NCBI GenBank assembly: GCA_016795105.1
Contig: JAEUIH010000076.1
Coordinates: 1 to 35,897 of the forward strand
Length of the DNA stretch: 35,897 nucleotides
Direction of reading: 5' to 3'
Source: Planctomyces sp.
GTDB taxonomy: Bacteria; Planctomycetota; Planctomycetia; Planctomycetales; Planctomycetaceae
The notes beneath the pieces are model-generated. The model saw only the letters and a program-made list of their open reading frames with translations. It was not told the DNA's origin and searched no databases. Every line of letters begins with the position of its first letter. Position 1 is the first letter of the stretch. A program made the position numbers and the translations under genes. Shown one piece after another: positions 7,501-14,830 of this stretch.

Positions 7501-10500
7501 GTCGAGCCGGAGTCGCACATGATATTGCCCGAGTTGCTCGTCTTGTCCCTCAAGAAGGGGATTGCCCTCATCGCTGCCTGGATAAGCGATTTCCCCAGTT
7601 TGTCGAAGATCGTCCATGACCAGCGACTGAAGCATCTTCGCTGCCGCTTCCGCGGATTGTTCCGTTGGAAAGATGAGGGCTATGACCTTGCCATTTTCAC
7701 CGAGCGGCAGGGGGATATTCGTTTGGGTCAACCTGGTTTTCGCAGCGGCAGTCACTGGCCTGACAAACGTTCGTGTGTCCCCAGGAGCTGACCGAACGCC
7801 GACATCCACCCATTGCTCCGACACAAAGTCTATAGAGACGCTCCAATCCTTCTCGCCCTGGACCTTCTCCGCCAGAGTCAGAAGTACACTGACTTCGTCG
7901 ACTGCCACTCGCACGACACGAACGTCGGGGATTTCAGTTGCGTAGATGACAATATCGTCTGCATCGACTGCAGATCGATTGATGTGGGCCTCCTCATGAC
8001 TTTCTGAGTTGCGGGATTTCGTTGCATTGGGATCTTCACCCATTGCAGGAAGGTCTTCTGCTTTCCGGTCCCGATGATCGGTACCGGGAAGATAGCCGGC
8101 ATCGAACACTGGGTCCTGCAATTTGGAGAAGAACAGTTCACGCTGTGGCACGGTCAGTACGGCCAGGCTGTCGTCAAGCACGTGCCGATGCGAGTCTGTG
8201 CCATCAGCCAACCAGCCGTTGTTTTCTCGCACTTCTTTCTCAAACTTGTTCCAGACTTCATCGATTCGCCGGCGCTGAACGGAGTCCAAGCCAAGTTGAT
8301 CATGTACCAAAGATGCTCGAAGCCTCGTTGCATTGATGGCGTACCATATATCGTTCCGAATCAATTGATCTTGCTCATTGGTTAAGACATTCTGGATCTC
8401 CGACTGAGCTCGCTTCTCTTCAGCCTCGCGCGTCATCGGAGTCGCCGTACGCAGAAACACCAAAGCAATCTGTCCGATGCGTTGGTTTTGCTCAGCGTTG
8501 ATCTGATGCCATTTCGCTAACTGCGGCTCCATGGCTCGTCCGATGTAAAGCTGTCGCCAATTGACGCTCGGGAAGGCTTGCTGCATTCCCAACCCGCGTG
8601 AAGCAGGGATTTCGTGGATAACTCCATGAGGCACTGCAAGAGCTCGTTGAAGAGGATCTGTCAGCAAACCATCAACGATCGGATCTTGAATCTCCCTCAG
8701 AAACTTACTGCGTTGTTCGGCGGCGAGAATCGCATAGATTTCATCGAAGACGCGTTGCCATTCCGAAGGCCCTTCAACCGCAAGTTGTTCGGGGGTAAAT
8801 GCCGTTGGAATGCCCGCCATTGCGGAACGCTCTTGAAGCGGACCAATGCGTTCTTGCGATGCCCTCCAAATCGCATCGATCCGTTGCTGTTGCTCATCGC
8901 TAATTTGAAGCTCCGCGAGTCTCCTGGGATCGCGGAACTTAGTCACGTTCCAGCCCAGCCAGATCTCGGCCCGCACGTTCTCGTCCTGCTCACGAGTCAA
9001 CACTTCTTTCATCTTCGCTTGCGTCAGCTTTAGAAGTTCATCGTGAGTCTCTAACGTTGCGGTTCGCACGAATTCGTCGAACAACTTCTTAATCTCTTGC
9101 TCTTGCGATTCCGTCAGCGAGTTTCGTTTCGCCGTTTGATGATGGGTGGCGATCGCAAGATACAGCGGACGCCAATTGACGCCGACGAACTGTGGACGTT
9201 GAATGCCATGCCCGGGTTGTTCTGGTGATCCATTCTCGCGAACAAGAATTCGAAACGCAGTTTTGAATTTGCCGATGCTGGGGTGATTTCCAAAGATGAT
9301 TCCGTTGTCCTCCCGTCCCCCATTTGTCGAGTTGGCTCTACGCTGCGCAGCGAGCAAAGAAATATCACCGCAAGAGGCCAATTGCATCGCGGCAACAGCG
9401 GCCGAATCGTTATCGGGGAAAATGAATGCGATCTTGTACCCTTGGGCAGCAAGCGGCAATGCAATCAATGGTGATCCCGTTCCGACGAATGCCACTGAAT
9501 GTTGCGGAAGTAGGACCGTCTTTGCATCTGGGCCGGGACCAGTCCAAACAAACGGCATCGCTTCCTCGCAAAGAAACTGAACTTGCAGTAACCCCAATGC
9601 CCCTTCGGGAAAGTTACGTTGGTTCAGCGTGAAGTACAGCACTTGACCTTCGGCTCTCACATCGGTAACAAAGATCGCCTGCTCCATTAACTCGACTTTC
9701 TGGCCGTCAGGAACAGAGAGAGGAACAGCGGCGTTTCCGTCGAAAGGAGCGGGTATCATTTCAACCGGTTGTGGCGGCAGCCGGGAATCAAAGGGAGTTT
9801 CCAGCAGCTCCTGCTCCCACTTCTGCTGTTGCTCGGGAGTGAGAAGTCTGAGGATCTCGTCAAAGACTCGTTGTCGTTCTTCTGCAGTGTCGAATTCCCC
9901 GACTCGCGAGTTTTCCGTCTTCCGTAGCATCGCCTGCCAGATTGCGTCGATCTGGCTTCGCTGGGCATCAGTTGCCTGAAGCTGATCGAGGATGTTCGCA
10001 TCCTGGAATTTGTTGACATTCCAGGCGACGAAGATATTGCGCCGCACCTGCTGATCCTGGTCTAATGTCAGCACCTTTTGAATCGCTGCCTGTGTTTCAA
10101 TCATGACTTCGTGGCGATTGAACGGTGTCGGTCTCTGTTTCAACTCCGCTTGAAGTTTGAGGACTTGCTGCTGCTGGGCCTCGGTCAGTTGATAACGCTT
10201 TGCGGAAATCGGATTAGTCAAAGCACGGACATACAGACTTTGCCAGATGTCACGCTCAATGCGTGGGAGCTGGAGATTGACCGATAGTGCCGGGGGCATC
10301 TGATAACTCAGCTTGACGATTTCCGTGCCGCCCCGTCGGAGATTCACTTCGCCATTCTCGATGGCGATTCCATCGACGTTGCCTTCGATTGCAACCGTAT
10401 AGCTTCCGGCCGCCACATCGATTTTCGTGCCAGCTTTCGTTACCGTTAGTTTGCGGACAACGGTATCACCTTGCGAGACGCGGACAGTGACATCGTCCAC

Positions 10501-11793
10501 GCTGCTTTCGATCAGCAGTGTCCCATCCTGTGACTGCAGGCTGATCACAAAGCCTGACAGCGCGAAGAATCCAATCAGCATGACTCCGACCGCTGTCATC
10601 CAACGGTAGGTGCCCCCAGGTTTCTTCACCGAGTGCGAGATGCGGAATTGTTGCGGCAACGGAGTGACCGTTGGCTGCTGAACATGGGCCAGACACGATT
10701 CCAGCAATTCAGCGACTTCAACAGCCGTGCTGTAACGGTCGTTCGGCGACTTGGCCATCAGACGAGCGATCACTCGGCACAGCCATTCAGGAACCTCCGG
10801 GTTGATCTCCTGGATGGGTCGAGGTTCTGCATCAGTGATCAGTCGCAGCACGGCGTAGCTGTTGTCGGCTCGAAACGGTGGGCGACCGGTACACATCGTG
10901 TAGAGCACACAGCCCAGGCCGAACAGATCGGAGCGTGCATCGACACTGCCGCCGCGTGCCTGTTCTGGCGACATGTACTGCGGTGTTCCGGCAATGACTC
11001 CGGTTCGTGTGATGCTGGCATCGTCAACGGCACGAGCCAAACCGAAATCGGTGAGCAAGGCGCGTTCAACGGTGCCATCGAGCAGGATATTGGATGGCTT
11101 CACATCGCGATGAACCAGGCCCTGCGCATGTGCCGCAGCCAACCCTCTTGCTGTCTGCATGCCAATTCGCAGGATCTCTTTCAGTTCCAGCGGCCCTTGA
11201 TCCTGGATTCTCGTTTGCAGCGTCATGCCACGTGAATACTGCGTGACCAAATACGGAACGCCCTGCCATTCGGCCACGCTGTAAATCGGCAGAACGTTGT
11301 CATCAATGACCGCTGCTGCGGCTTGGCCTTCGCGGGCAAATCGTTTGCGTGCTGCCCCGGAGATAGCCAGATGCGGCAACAGCATTTTGATCGCCACGAA
11401 GCGATTCAGGGCCGCATCAAACGCCTTAAACACAACGCCCATGCCACCGCGTCCGATGACGCCTGTTACCTCATATGTCCCAATCCGACCGAGCTTGTGC
11501 GGATCATCTGTTGGGCCGAGCAACTTCAACAGGGATTCCAGCGACTCTTCGTCATGACCGCCATCCTTCTGTTCGCCGAAAGCTCCATGAGCGTCAGACG
11601 GAGTTCGCAGCACTGGCAGGACTTCATCGTTCCACTGAGAATCGAGCGATGCCGACTCCAGCATGTGTCGGCAGCGTTCGCATGATCCGATGTGTTCTTC
11701 AAGCTGAGCCAGCTCTGCCGTTGGGAACTCTCCCCGGGCGAGGCGTTCCATCGATTCTTCGGTCAGGCAGGCTTCTCGTTGGTCTATTGTCAT
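4519..11793 (-). CDS. Giant membrane Ser/Thr protein kinase with zf-HC2 and repetitive ectodomain, 2424 aa
   Basis: Start ATG 11791-11793 has AGGAG upstream and overlaps the sigma factor stop (ATGA). Cytoplasmic part: zf-HC2 motif C9-x24-H34-x3-C38-x2-C41, as in anti-sigma factors. Then a Hanks-type kinase domain at about 107-370 with glycine loop GRGGMG (114-119), Lys136 in VAIK, HRD 228-230 with K232 and N235, DFG 249-251 and S-P-E 275-277. All catalytic residues are present. One transmembrane helix follows at about 398-419. Outside are a PEGA-like segment (420-497), helical modules near 511-675, 870-1045, 1075-1235 and a weaker one at 1455-1612, and beta-rich modules near 690-850 and 1278-1432. 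A helical stretch covers 1625-1870. A module shared with the 231-aa orphan lies at 1948-2092. Two TIGR03067-like domains end the protein (2128-2258 and 2281-2412; L-Q-G-[TS]-W). It probably senses an envelope signal and acts with the coupled ECF sigma factor. Most planctomycete kinases of this type are far shorter. Confidence 0.93.
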   Translation of the reverse strand: MTIDQREACLTEESMERLARGEFPTAELAQLEEHIGSCERCRHMLESASLDSQWNDEVLPVLRTPSDAHGAFGEQKDGGHDEESLESLLKLLGPTDDPHKLGRIGTYEVTGVIGRGGMGVVFKAFDAALNRFVAIKMLLPHLAISGAARKRFAREGQAAAAVIDDNVLPIYSVAEWQGVPYLVTQYSRGMTLQTRIQDQGPLELKEILRIGMQTARGLAAAHAQGLVHRDVKPSNILLDGTVERALLTDFGLARAVDDASITRTGVIAGTPQYMSPEQARGGSVDARSDLFGLGCVLYTMCTGRPPFRADNSYAVLRLITDAEPRPIQEINPEVPEWLCRVIARLMAKSPNDRYSTAVEVAELLESCLAHVQQPTVTPLPQQFRISHSVKKPGGTYRWMTAVGVMLIGFFALSGFVISLQSQDGTLLIESSVDDVTVRVSQGDTVVRKLTVTKAGTKIDVAAGSYTVAIEGNVDGIAIENGEVNLRRGGTEIVKLSYQMPPALSVNLQLPRIERDIWQSLYVRALTNPISAKRYQLTEAQQQQVLKLQAELKQRPTPFNRHEVMIETQAAIQKVLTLDQDQQVRRNIFVAWNVNKFQDANILDQLQATDAQRSQIDAIWQAMLRKTENSRVGEFDTAEERQRVFDEILRLLTPEQQQKWEQELLETPFDSRLPPQPVEMIPAPFDGNAAVPLSVPDGQKVELMEQAIFVTDVRAEGQVLYFTLNQRNFPEGALGLLQVQFLCEEAMPFVWTGPGPDAKTVLLPQHSVAFVGTGSPLIALPLAAQGYKIAFIFPDNDSAAVAAMQLASCGDISLLAAQRRANSTNGGREDNGIIFGNHPSIGKFKTAFRILVRENGSPEQPGHGIQRPQFVGVNWRPLYLAIATHHQTAKRNSLTESQEQEIKKLFDEFVRTATLETHDELLKLTQAKMKEVLTREQDENVRAEIWLGWNVTKFRDPRRLAELQISDEQQQRIDAIWRASQERIGPLQERSAMAGIPTAFTPEQLAVEGPSEWQRVFDEIYAILAAEQRSKFLREIQDPIVDGLLTDPLQRALAVPHGVIHEIPASRGLGMQQAFPSVNWRQLYIGRAMEPQLAKWHQINAEQNQRIGQIALVFLRTATPMTREAEEKRAQSEIQNVLTNEQDQLIRNDIWYAINATRLRASLVHDQLGLDSVQRRRIDEVWNKFEKEVRENNGWLADGTDSHRHVLDDSLAVLTVPQRELFFSKLQDPVFDAGYLPGTDHRDRKAEDLPAMGEDPNATKSRNSESHEEAHINRSAVDADDIVIYATEIPDVRVVRVAVDEVSVLLTLAEKVQGEKDWSVSIDFVSEQWVDVGVRSAPGDTRTFVRPVTAAAKTRLTQTNIPLPLGENGKVIALIFPTEQSAEAAAKMLQSLVMDDLRQTGEIAYPGSDEGNPLLEGQDEQLGQYHVRLRLDFTWSRPDPFPLLEAPGVIGRDRAYVELVNSLPPNVDPWLTAEQTEKFREMKSQVQSEGTTLTQQAYANWKETIRELLTEPQQRRLEQLIWQRYGCLAFLQPELQTKLKLNPSQIKAIQDAWQGHTSRTQPFDQLKSEEIPETQTRTAKDIDSAEQVWLTIYAVLDSSQRIEFDSIRGERYPVSQSQAASQGKTSSRLIDVLNADIEHELSRFPLLDYYREDLRLLEGGGLEILEKPVKEDREQYAKDHPDLAKAFEAWQSDYRDVIRVTEVIPELFDKNHNAHEMMVTVAKLLIESEDIPGILKERVAEAHKQLGDNPTDETVEKLFLDLAKNKLFNLQRELRESGANVPHTGTHEDHLRIAEEAETHIEFARLYCAIEHSEMFRQIRKLQESVDPATVFLFEESHPIKKDEMLVFISSRGREEVRAGERGYHALVEPSATVAWKVAEQELRLKNADAVQVTHVIIDRPKNGEVVWRCYGIPAGSNASKVQEGSSKSSSAPDGDAEQKDSKAILGPRQYRLAVTRLVDDANQLVVTLRIETVEPQWFEIWSGDNDWHRGSQERWIANLADERSADGRYFSKFLTFTATQIASDNKRLNRLTLEGTPIVYDLPLDWAVDKSLLITAKDGVYEFLRPLVIGKLANQTELKLCVGDRESVAAISLTSDRSKMVSESLNAVLPSEGIVDLNVLAISTEEAKVRAANRRLRDPNAALLAELQGTWLMTAIVAADGTIESVSDPVGTGHSIHFKDSTVALHQGNDEEPLPLKFTIDASTPTPEIDIEGHDGVFTLGLIETKNGTLHLQLGDAGGERPSDSIKPAVHYQYRRIPASLVALGEQKTEGALNPEDLQQQEAVIRDANRQLKDPNRVLLAQLQGSWTATAMILPNGQLGTVSKPAETGMTIRFDDKSGRISQGTGNDASKFTYTIDATTSPAEIDLKYSDGTHALGLLEIKNGTLELQLGAGGDARPSPEVKPSIHQLYRPTSVYWQWIPARE

Positions 11794-12404
11794 GAAGGAA
11801 ACTCCTGAAGATCCCAATGTTGCGACACTTCCTGAATTTTCTCTTTGAGACGGGCAATGACTCGAAATCGAGCGACGTAGATCGAACCGGCTGAACGCCC
11901 GCTCGACTTCGCCACTTCCACAATCGAAACACCGTCAATCGCCGTCTGTTGAAAGAGCCGCCACGTTTCTTCGCTGAACTCGGAACGTATCTGTTCAGTC
12001 GCCCAACGGATGATCTCTCGACGAGCTTCCGACAGGATTTCACTGGCGGTGGCTTCCGCTGCGGGCCGATTTTCCAGGATATCTGCTACCGATGTCGTCC
12101 CGGTCGCCCGGTCGCGAGGCTGCCGAGCCAGTGCTTTTGTGATTGCATTGCGAGCAATCGTCATCAGCCAAGCTCGAAACGGCGGCTGCCCCTCGCCCGG
12201 TTCCCAACTCTCGATCGATCGCGAGATCGACAGAAACACTTGCTGCATCACGTCTTGAGCATCAGCGTCCTGCAACTGCCGCCGCCGGGCCATGCGGTAC
12301 ACCACCGGCTGGTAAATCCCCAAAAACTCAACCCACGACACACCATCCCCAAGGTCTTTGACCCGGGCGATCAGGCTGGGATTTGTCTCGGGGAACTCTG
12401 CCAC
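11790..12404 (-). CDS. ECF-type RNA polymerase sigma factor, 204 aa
   Basis: The region-2 motif D-A-D-A-Q-D-V-M-Q-Q-V-F and the following W-L-M-T-I-A-R-N-A segment mark sigma region 2. The C-terminal V-S-I-V-E-V-A-x-x-x-G-R-S-A-G-S-I-Y-V-A-R-x-R-V-x-x-R-L helix-turn-helix is region 4, which reads the -35 element. The start is set at GTG 12402-12404 because AGGAGA lies six bases before it and the product then begins with the usual F-P-E-T-x-P-S-L-I-x-R-V. The ATG at 12426-12428 has no ribosome site. The stop overlaps the kinase start as ATGA, so the two are made together. This matches planctomycete ECF groups linked to Ser/Thr kinases, where the kinase is thought to control the sigma factor in place of a classical anti-sigma factor. 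Confidence 0.93.
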   Translation of the reverse strand: MAEFPETNPSLIARVKDLGDGVSWVEFLGIYQPVVYRMARRRQLQDADAQDVMQQVFLSISRSIESWEPGEGQPPFRAWLMTIARNAITKALARQPRDRATGTTSVADILENRPAAEATASEILSEARREIIRWATEQIRSEFSEETWRLFQQTAIDGVSIVEVAKSSGRSAGSIYVARFRVIARLKEKIQEVSQHWDLQEFPS

Positions 12405-12481
12405 AAACTTTCTCCTGATGGATACCATCCCGGTCGAACAATGTTCTTACCAAAATTTTTGTTCTTTTTTCCTAGAGAGAC

Positions 12482-12513
12482 AAAAAAACGGATCTACGAT
12501 CCCTCGTGATCCG
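12482..12513 (-). terminator. Rho-independent terminator after the Gly/Tyr-rich protein gene
   Basis: On the minus strand, a stem with arms CGGATC and GATCCG (12508-12513 and 12489-12494) is followed at once by seven T residues (12482-12488). It lies 38 bases after the stop of the gene ending at 12551 and before the sigma factor, separating the two transcription units. The 13-base loop is long, so termination may be partial. Confidence 0.6.
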
Positions 12514-12550
12514 CGTGCCAGAATTCTCAATGCCTACCGCCCTGCATGGA

Positions 12551-12967
12551 CTACCGGCCATAGTAGCCGGATCCGAAGCCGATGCGATCATACGGGCAGT
12601 ATCCTGTGTTCCCACTGTAGCCGCCGCCGTAGCCCGAACCATATCCGGTGCCGTACGCTGGATAGTTGCTGTAACGGCTGCTGACTGGAGCCAGACCAAT
12701 TCGAGTTGGCACATTGCGGTAGCCGCTGTTTGAGTAACCATAGCCGGAGCGGGGACGTCCGTAGTTCGGACCATATCCATCGTAGTGAGAATTCGCGGAC
12801 GATCCGTATCCGTTGCTGTAGTTGTCATAGTGACCTGATGACCTGCCGTAGCCGGAACCGACATGTGACCGCGATGAACTTCCTGACCAGCCGTAGTCGT
12901 CAGCGAATGCTGATCCGGCCAGAATGATCATCGCAACGATGGCTGCCGATACTGTGTGTGTCTTCAC
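12551..12967 (-). CDS. Secreted Gly/Tyr/Ser-rich protein, 138 aa
   Basis: The start is GTG 12965-12967 with AGGAG seven bases upstream (spacer CGCACTC). A longer frame to 13141 would lose the signal peptide and run through two palindromes, so it is rejected. Residues 1-22 form a clean signal peptide ending A-F-A before D-D-Y-G. The mature part is low-complexity, dominated by G-Y-G, S-G-Y and S-N-Y repeats, with a single Cys in T-G-Y-C-P-Y-D near the end. Such proteins can form cell-surface or matrix material, but there is no functional motif. It has its own terminator. Upstream are an exact CRP-type palindrome (13127-13142) and a 23-bp inverted repeat (13012-13034), so it is likely strongly regulated. 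Confidence 0.8.
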   Translation of the reverse strand: MKTHTVSAAIVAMIILAGSAFADDYGWSGSSSRSHVGSGYGRSSGHYDNYSNGYGSSANSHYDGYGPNYGRPRSGYGYSNSGYRNVPTRIGLAPVSSRYSNYPAYGTGYGSGYGGGYSGNTGYCPYDRIGFGSGYYGR

Positions 12968-13011
12968 GAGTGCGCTCCTGAGAAAATTCCATGTCTGTTG
13001 TTCAGATTCAA

Positions 13012-13034
13012 TCACAGTGAACAATTCACTGTGA
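13012..13034. promoter_or_regulatory. Perfect 10-bp inverted repeat, possible operator
   Basis: The arms TCACAGTGAA and TTCACTGTGA are perfect complements around the spacer CAA. It lies 45-67 bases before the GTG start of the Gly/Tyr-rich protein, a normal place for an operator or a 5'-UTR hairpin. The arms contain TCACA and TGTGA, but in inverted order compared with a CRP box. No T run follows, so a terminator is unlikely. Confidence 0.55.
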
Positions 13035-13126
13035 CTGGGATCAAGAAAAGCACTTGCCATGCCACAAGGACACCATTCGCGTTTTGTTACGTTTCCTTTG
13101 TTGCTCGGCCTCGCATAACCCAGTTG

Positions 13127-13142
13127 TGTGAGCTGCCTCACA
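13127..13142. promoter_or_regulatory. CRP-type box, exact TGTGA-N6-TCACA
   Basis: The sequence TGTGAGCTGCCTCACA matches the consensus at all ten fixed positions. The palindrome extends to 8-bp arms (13125-13132 and 13137-13144). Its centre is about 167 bp upstream of the start of the Gly/Tyr-rich secreted protein. It is one of eight similar boxes in the window. Confidence 0.7.
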
Positions 13143-13223
13143 CATCAATGATGACAGGTGATGTCCAATTGAGGTCAGGTTAGGGCGCATTGCTGTGATC
13201 ACGACTCTTGAAGTGAAAGACGA

Positions 13224-14063
13224 TCAATTCTCGTCAGGACCGATGCCTGAACGCCGACCATTTTCTGGCAACGACTGGAAAGGAAGCATCAGCATTGATG
13301 TCAGTCGATCGGCTTGTTCTTCGCTGCGGATCTGCGGCAATCCGATTGTCATTTCTTCATGACCGTCAGCGGGCTGAGAGCGATACGTGCGGAACAATAT
13401 GTCCCACCACGGAAGGTTGAATCCAAAGTTGCTGTTCGTTTCTGCTCGATCCACCGAATGATGAACGCGATGCATGTCGGGAGTGACAACGAATCCTCTC
13501 AAAAATCGATCCAGTCCGACGGCAATCCTGACATTGCTGTGATTGAACATGGCCGTTGCGTTCAAAAGTACTTCGAACACAATAACGGCTTTCGCAGATG
13601 GTCCAAGCATCGCCACGATGAAGATCTTGATTGCCGCCGAAATCAGGATCTCCAAAGTGTGAAATCGCAGACCGGTTGTGACGTCAAAATCAAGGTCAGC
13701 GTGATGAACAAAGTGCAGTCGCCAGAGCACCGGTACGGCATGAAACAAGACATGCTGCCAATAGATTGCCAGGTCCAGAATCAACACTGCCAGAGTCAGC
13801 TCGCCCCACGGCGGCCAGGCCACTTGATGCAGCAATCCCCATCCCTGTTTCTCCGAAATCAATGCTGCCCCGACCGCAGTGATTGGGATCAGAATGCGGG
13901 ACAGAGCCATATTCAAAACAACAAGCCCAAGATTGCTGGCCCAGCGAGGCGCCTTCCGCACAGTCAGGGAACGACGTGGCGCAATCAATTCCCAGACTGT
14001 CATCAATAGCAGGACACCACCGAAAAACGACAAACGCACCACAACTTCGATTTGCTCAGGCAT
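13224..14063 (-). CDS. Fatty acid hydroxylase / sterol desaturase family membrane protein, 279 aa
   Basis: This is an integral membrane di-iron protein of the FA-hydroxylase superfamily (PF04116 type). The His clusters are H104-x3-H108, H117-x2-HH121, His135, N-H175 and H198-x2-HH202, the usual set for a di-iron site facing the cytoplasm. About four to five hydrophobic segments lie at residues 8-25, 45-70, 88-110 and 138-172. The substrate cannot be read from sequence; lipid hydroxylation or desaturation is the family role. The start is ATG 14061-14063. A TTG three codons earlier (14070-14072) is an alternative. The gene follows the peroxiredoxin-like gene by about ten bases, so the two are co-transcribed. 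Confidence 0.88.
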   Translation of the reverse strand: MPEQIEVVVRLSFFGGVLLLMTVWELIAPRRSLTVRKAPRWASNLGLVVLNMALSRILIPITAVGAALISEKQGWGLLHQVAWPPWGELTLAVLILDLAIYWQHVLFHAVPVLWRLHFVHHADLDFDVTTGLRFHTLEILISAAIKIFIVAMLGPSAKAVIVFEVLLNATAMFNHSNVRIAVGLDRFLRGFVVTPDMHRVHHSVDRAETNSNFGFNLPWWDILFRTYRSQPADGHEEMTIGLPQIRSEEQADRLTSMLMLPFQSLPENGRRSGIGPDEN

Positions 14064-14073
14064 CGAAGTCAAA

Positions 14074-14697
14074 TTACTTCACATTCATCAGCTCTTCTAC
14101 AATCGTCTTTGCATCCAGCCGCTGGCGATAGTCGGGATTGCTGTGAGCGAAGACGATCGTGCCGGTCTTGTCCACGATGTAGACGGCGGGAATGGGCAGA
14201 GCGTGGTGTGGCTGACCAGATGCCTTTTCGAGATCGATTCCGAATCCCTTGTACTTCGTTACGGTGGCGTCATCGACCTTGAATGCCAGGCCAAATGCCG
14301 TCGCCGCGCTGACATCCGCATCAGACAGGATTGGGAAGCCGATTTTGTTCTTTTCCACATTCGCTTGTGAGCTCTCGACAGAATCGGGACTGATGCCGAT
14401 CATCTCTGCACCAAGTTCCTCGATCTCCGGATAGGCCTTAATCAGTTCGGCTGTGTGGCGAGAACAAATCGGGCACCATCCACCACGAAAGAAGACCAGC
14501 ACCACCGGCTGTTTCTCGTGCAACGAAGCAAGCGAGACTTCATCGCCACTCGCGTTCTTCAGTCTCAATTCCGGAACTTTTCCCCCGACTTTCAGCGGCG
14601 CGGTTTTCTCCGGCGCGGCAGCGATTGGGTTTTCGTCAGCTGTGACCAGAGACGATGTGCCAAGAACGACAATTGCAAGAAACACTGTCCTAACCAC
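14074..14697 (-). CDS. Exported peroxiredoxin-like (AhpC/TSA, thioredoxin-fold) protein, 207 aa
   Basis: A signal peptide (residues 1-20, ending V-T-A before D-E-N) is followed by a redoxin domain. The block F-F-R-G-G-W-C-P-I-C gives Cys75 and Cys78, a C-x2-C arrangement in the position of the peroxidatic cysteine. Later motifs (G-I-S-P-D-S, F-P-I-L-S-D, P-A-V-Y-I-V-D-K-T-G) fit the AhpC/TSA family. Probable role: thiol-based peroxide reduction or thiol-disulfide exchange outside the cytoplasm. The start is set at GTG 14695-14697, with AGGGG seven bases upstream and a well-shaped signal peptide. ATG codons a few residues earlier are alternatives. The di-iron membrane protein gene follows immediately. 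Confidence 0.87.
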   Translation of the reverse strand: MVRTVFLAIVVLGTSSLVTADENPIAAAPEKTAPLKVGGKVPELRLKNASGDEVSLASLHEKQPVVLVFFRGGWCPICSRHTAELIKAYPEIEELGAEMIGISPDSVESSQANVEKNKIGFPILSDADVSAATAFGLAFKVDDATVTKYKGFGIDLEKASGQPHHALPIPAVYIVDKTGTIVFAHSNPDYRQRLDAKTIVEELMNVK

Positions 14698-14724
14698 TCT
14701 ATCGCCCCTAAACATAAAATGCAT

Positions 14725-14754
14725 GATATACCATCGGCTTGCTAAGCATTGCAA
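14725..14754 (-). promoter_or_regulatory. Candidate sigma-70-like promoter for the peroxiredoxin-like gene
   Basis: On the minus strand TTGCAA (14749-14754) is followed after 18 bases by TATATC (14725-14730). This is about 28 bases before the GTG start. It is a match by eye only, and planctomycete promoter consensus is poorly defined. Confidence 0.3.
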
Positions 14755-14830
14755 CGCTGCCAAACACTTTTAAACTCAAGGAGCACTCTGGAGTCTCTGT
14801 TGAAAAAAACGACAATCGGTCTGCCTCATA

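Noticed and set aside
5007-11795. Many open frames antisense to or out of frame with the giant kinase gene
   Set aside because: They lack ribosome sites and recognisable domains and lie inside a strongly supported coding frame.
12405-12428. ATG start of the sigma factor eight codons upstream
   Set aside because: It has no ribosome site, while AGGAGA sits six bases before GTG 12404 and lies within the would-be coding part.
12968-13141. N-terminal extension of the Gly/Tyr-rich protein
   Set aside because: It would bury the signal peptide and translate two regulatory palindromes. GTG 12967 has AGGAG.
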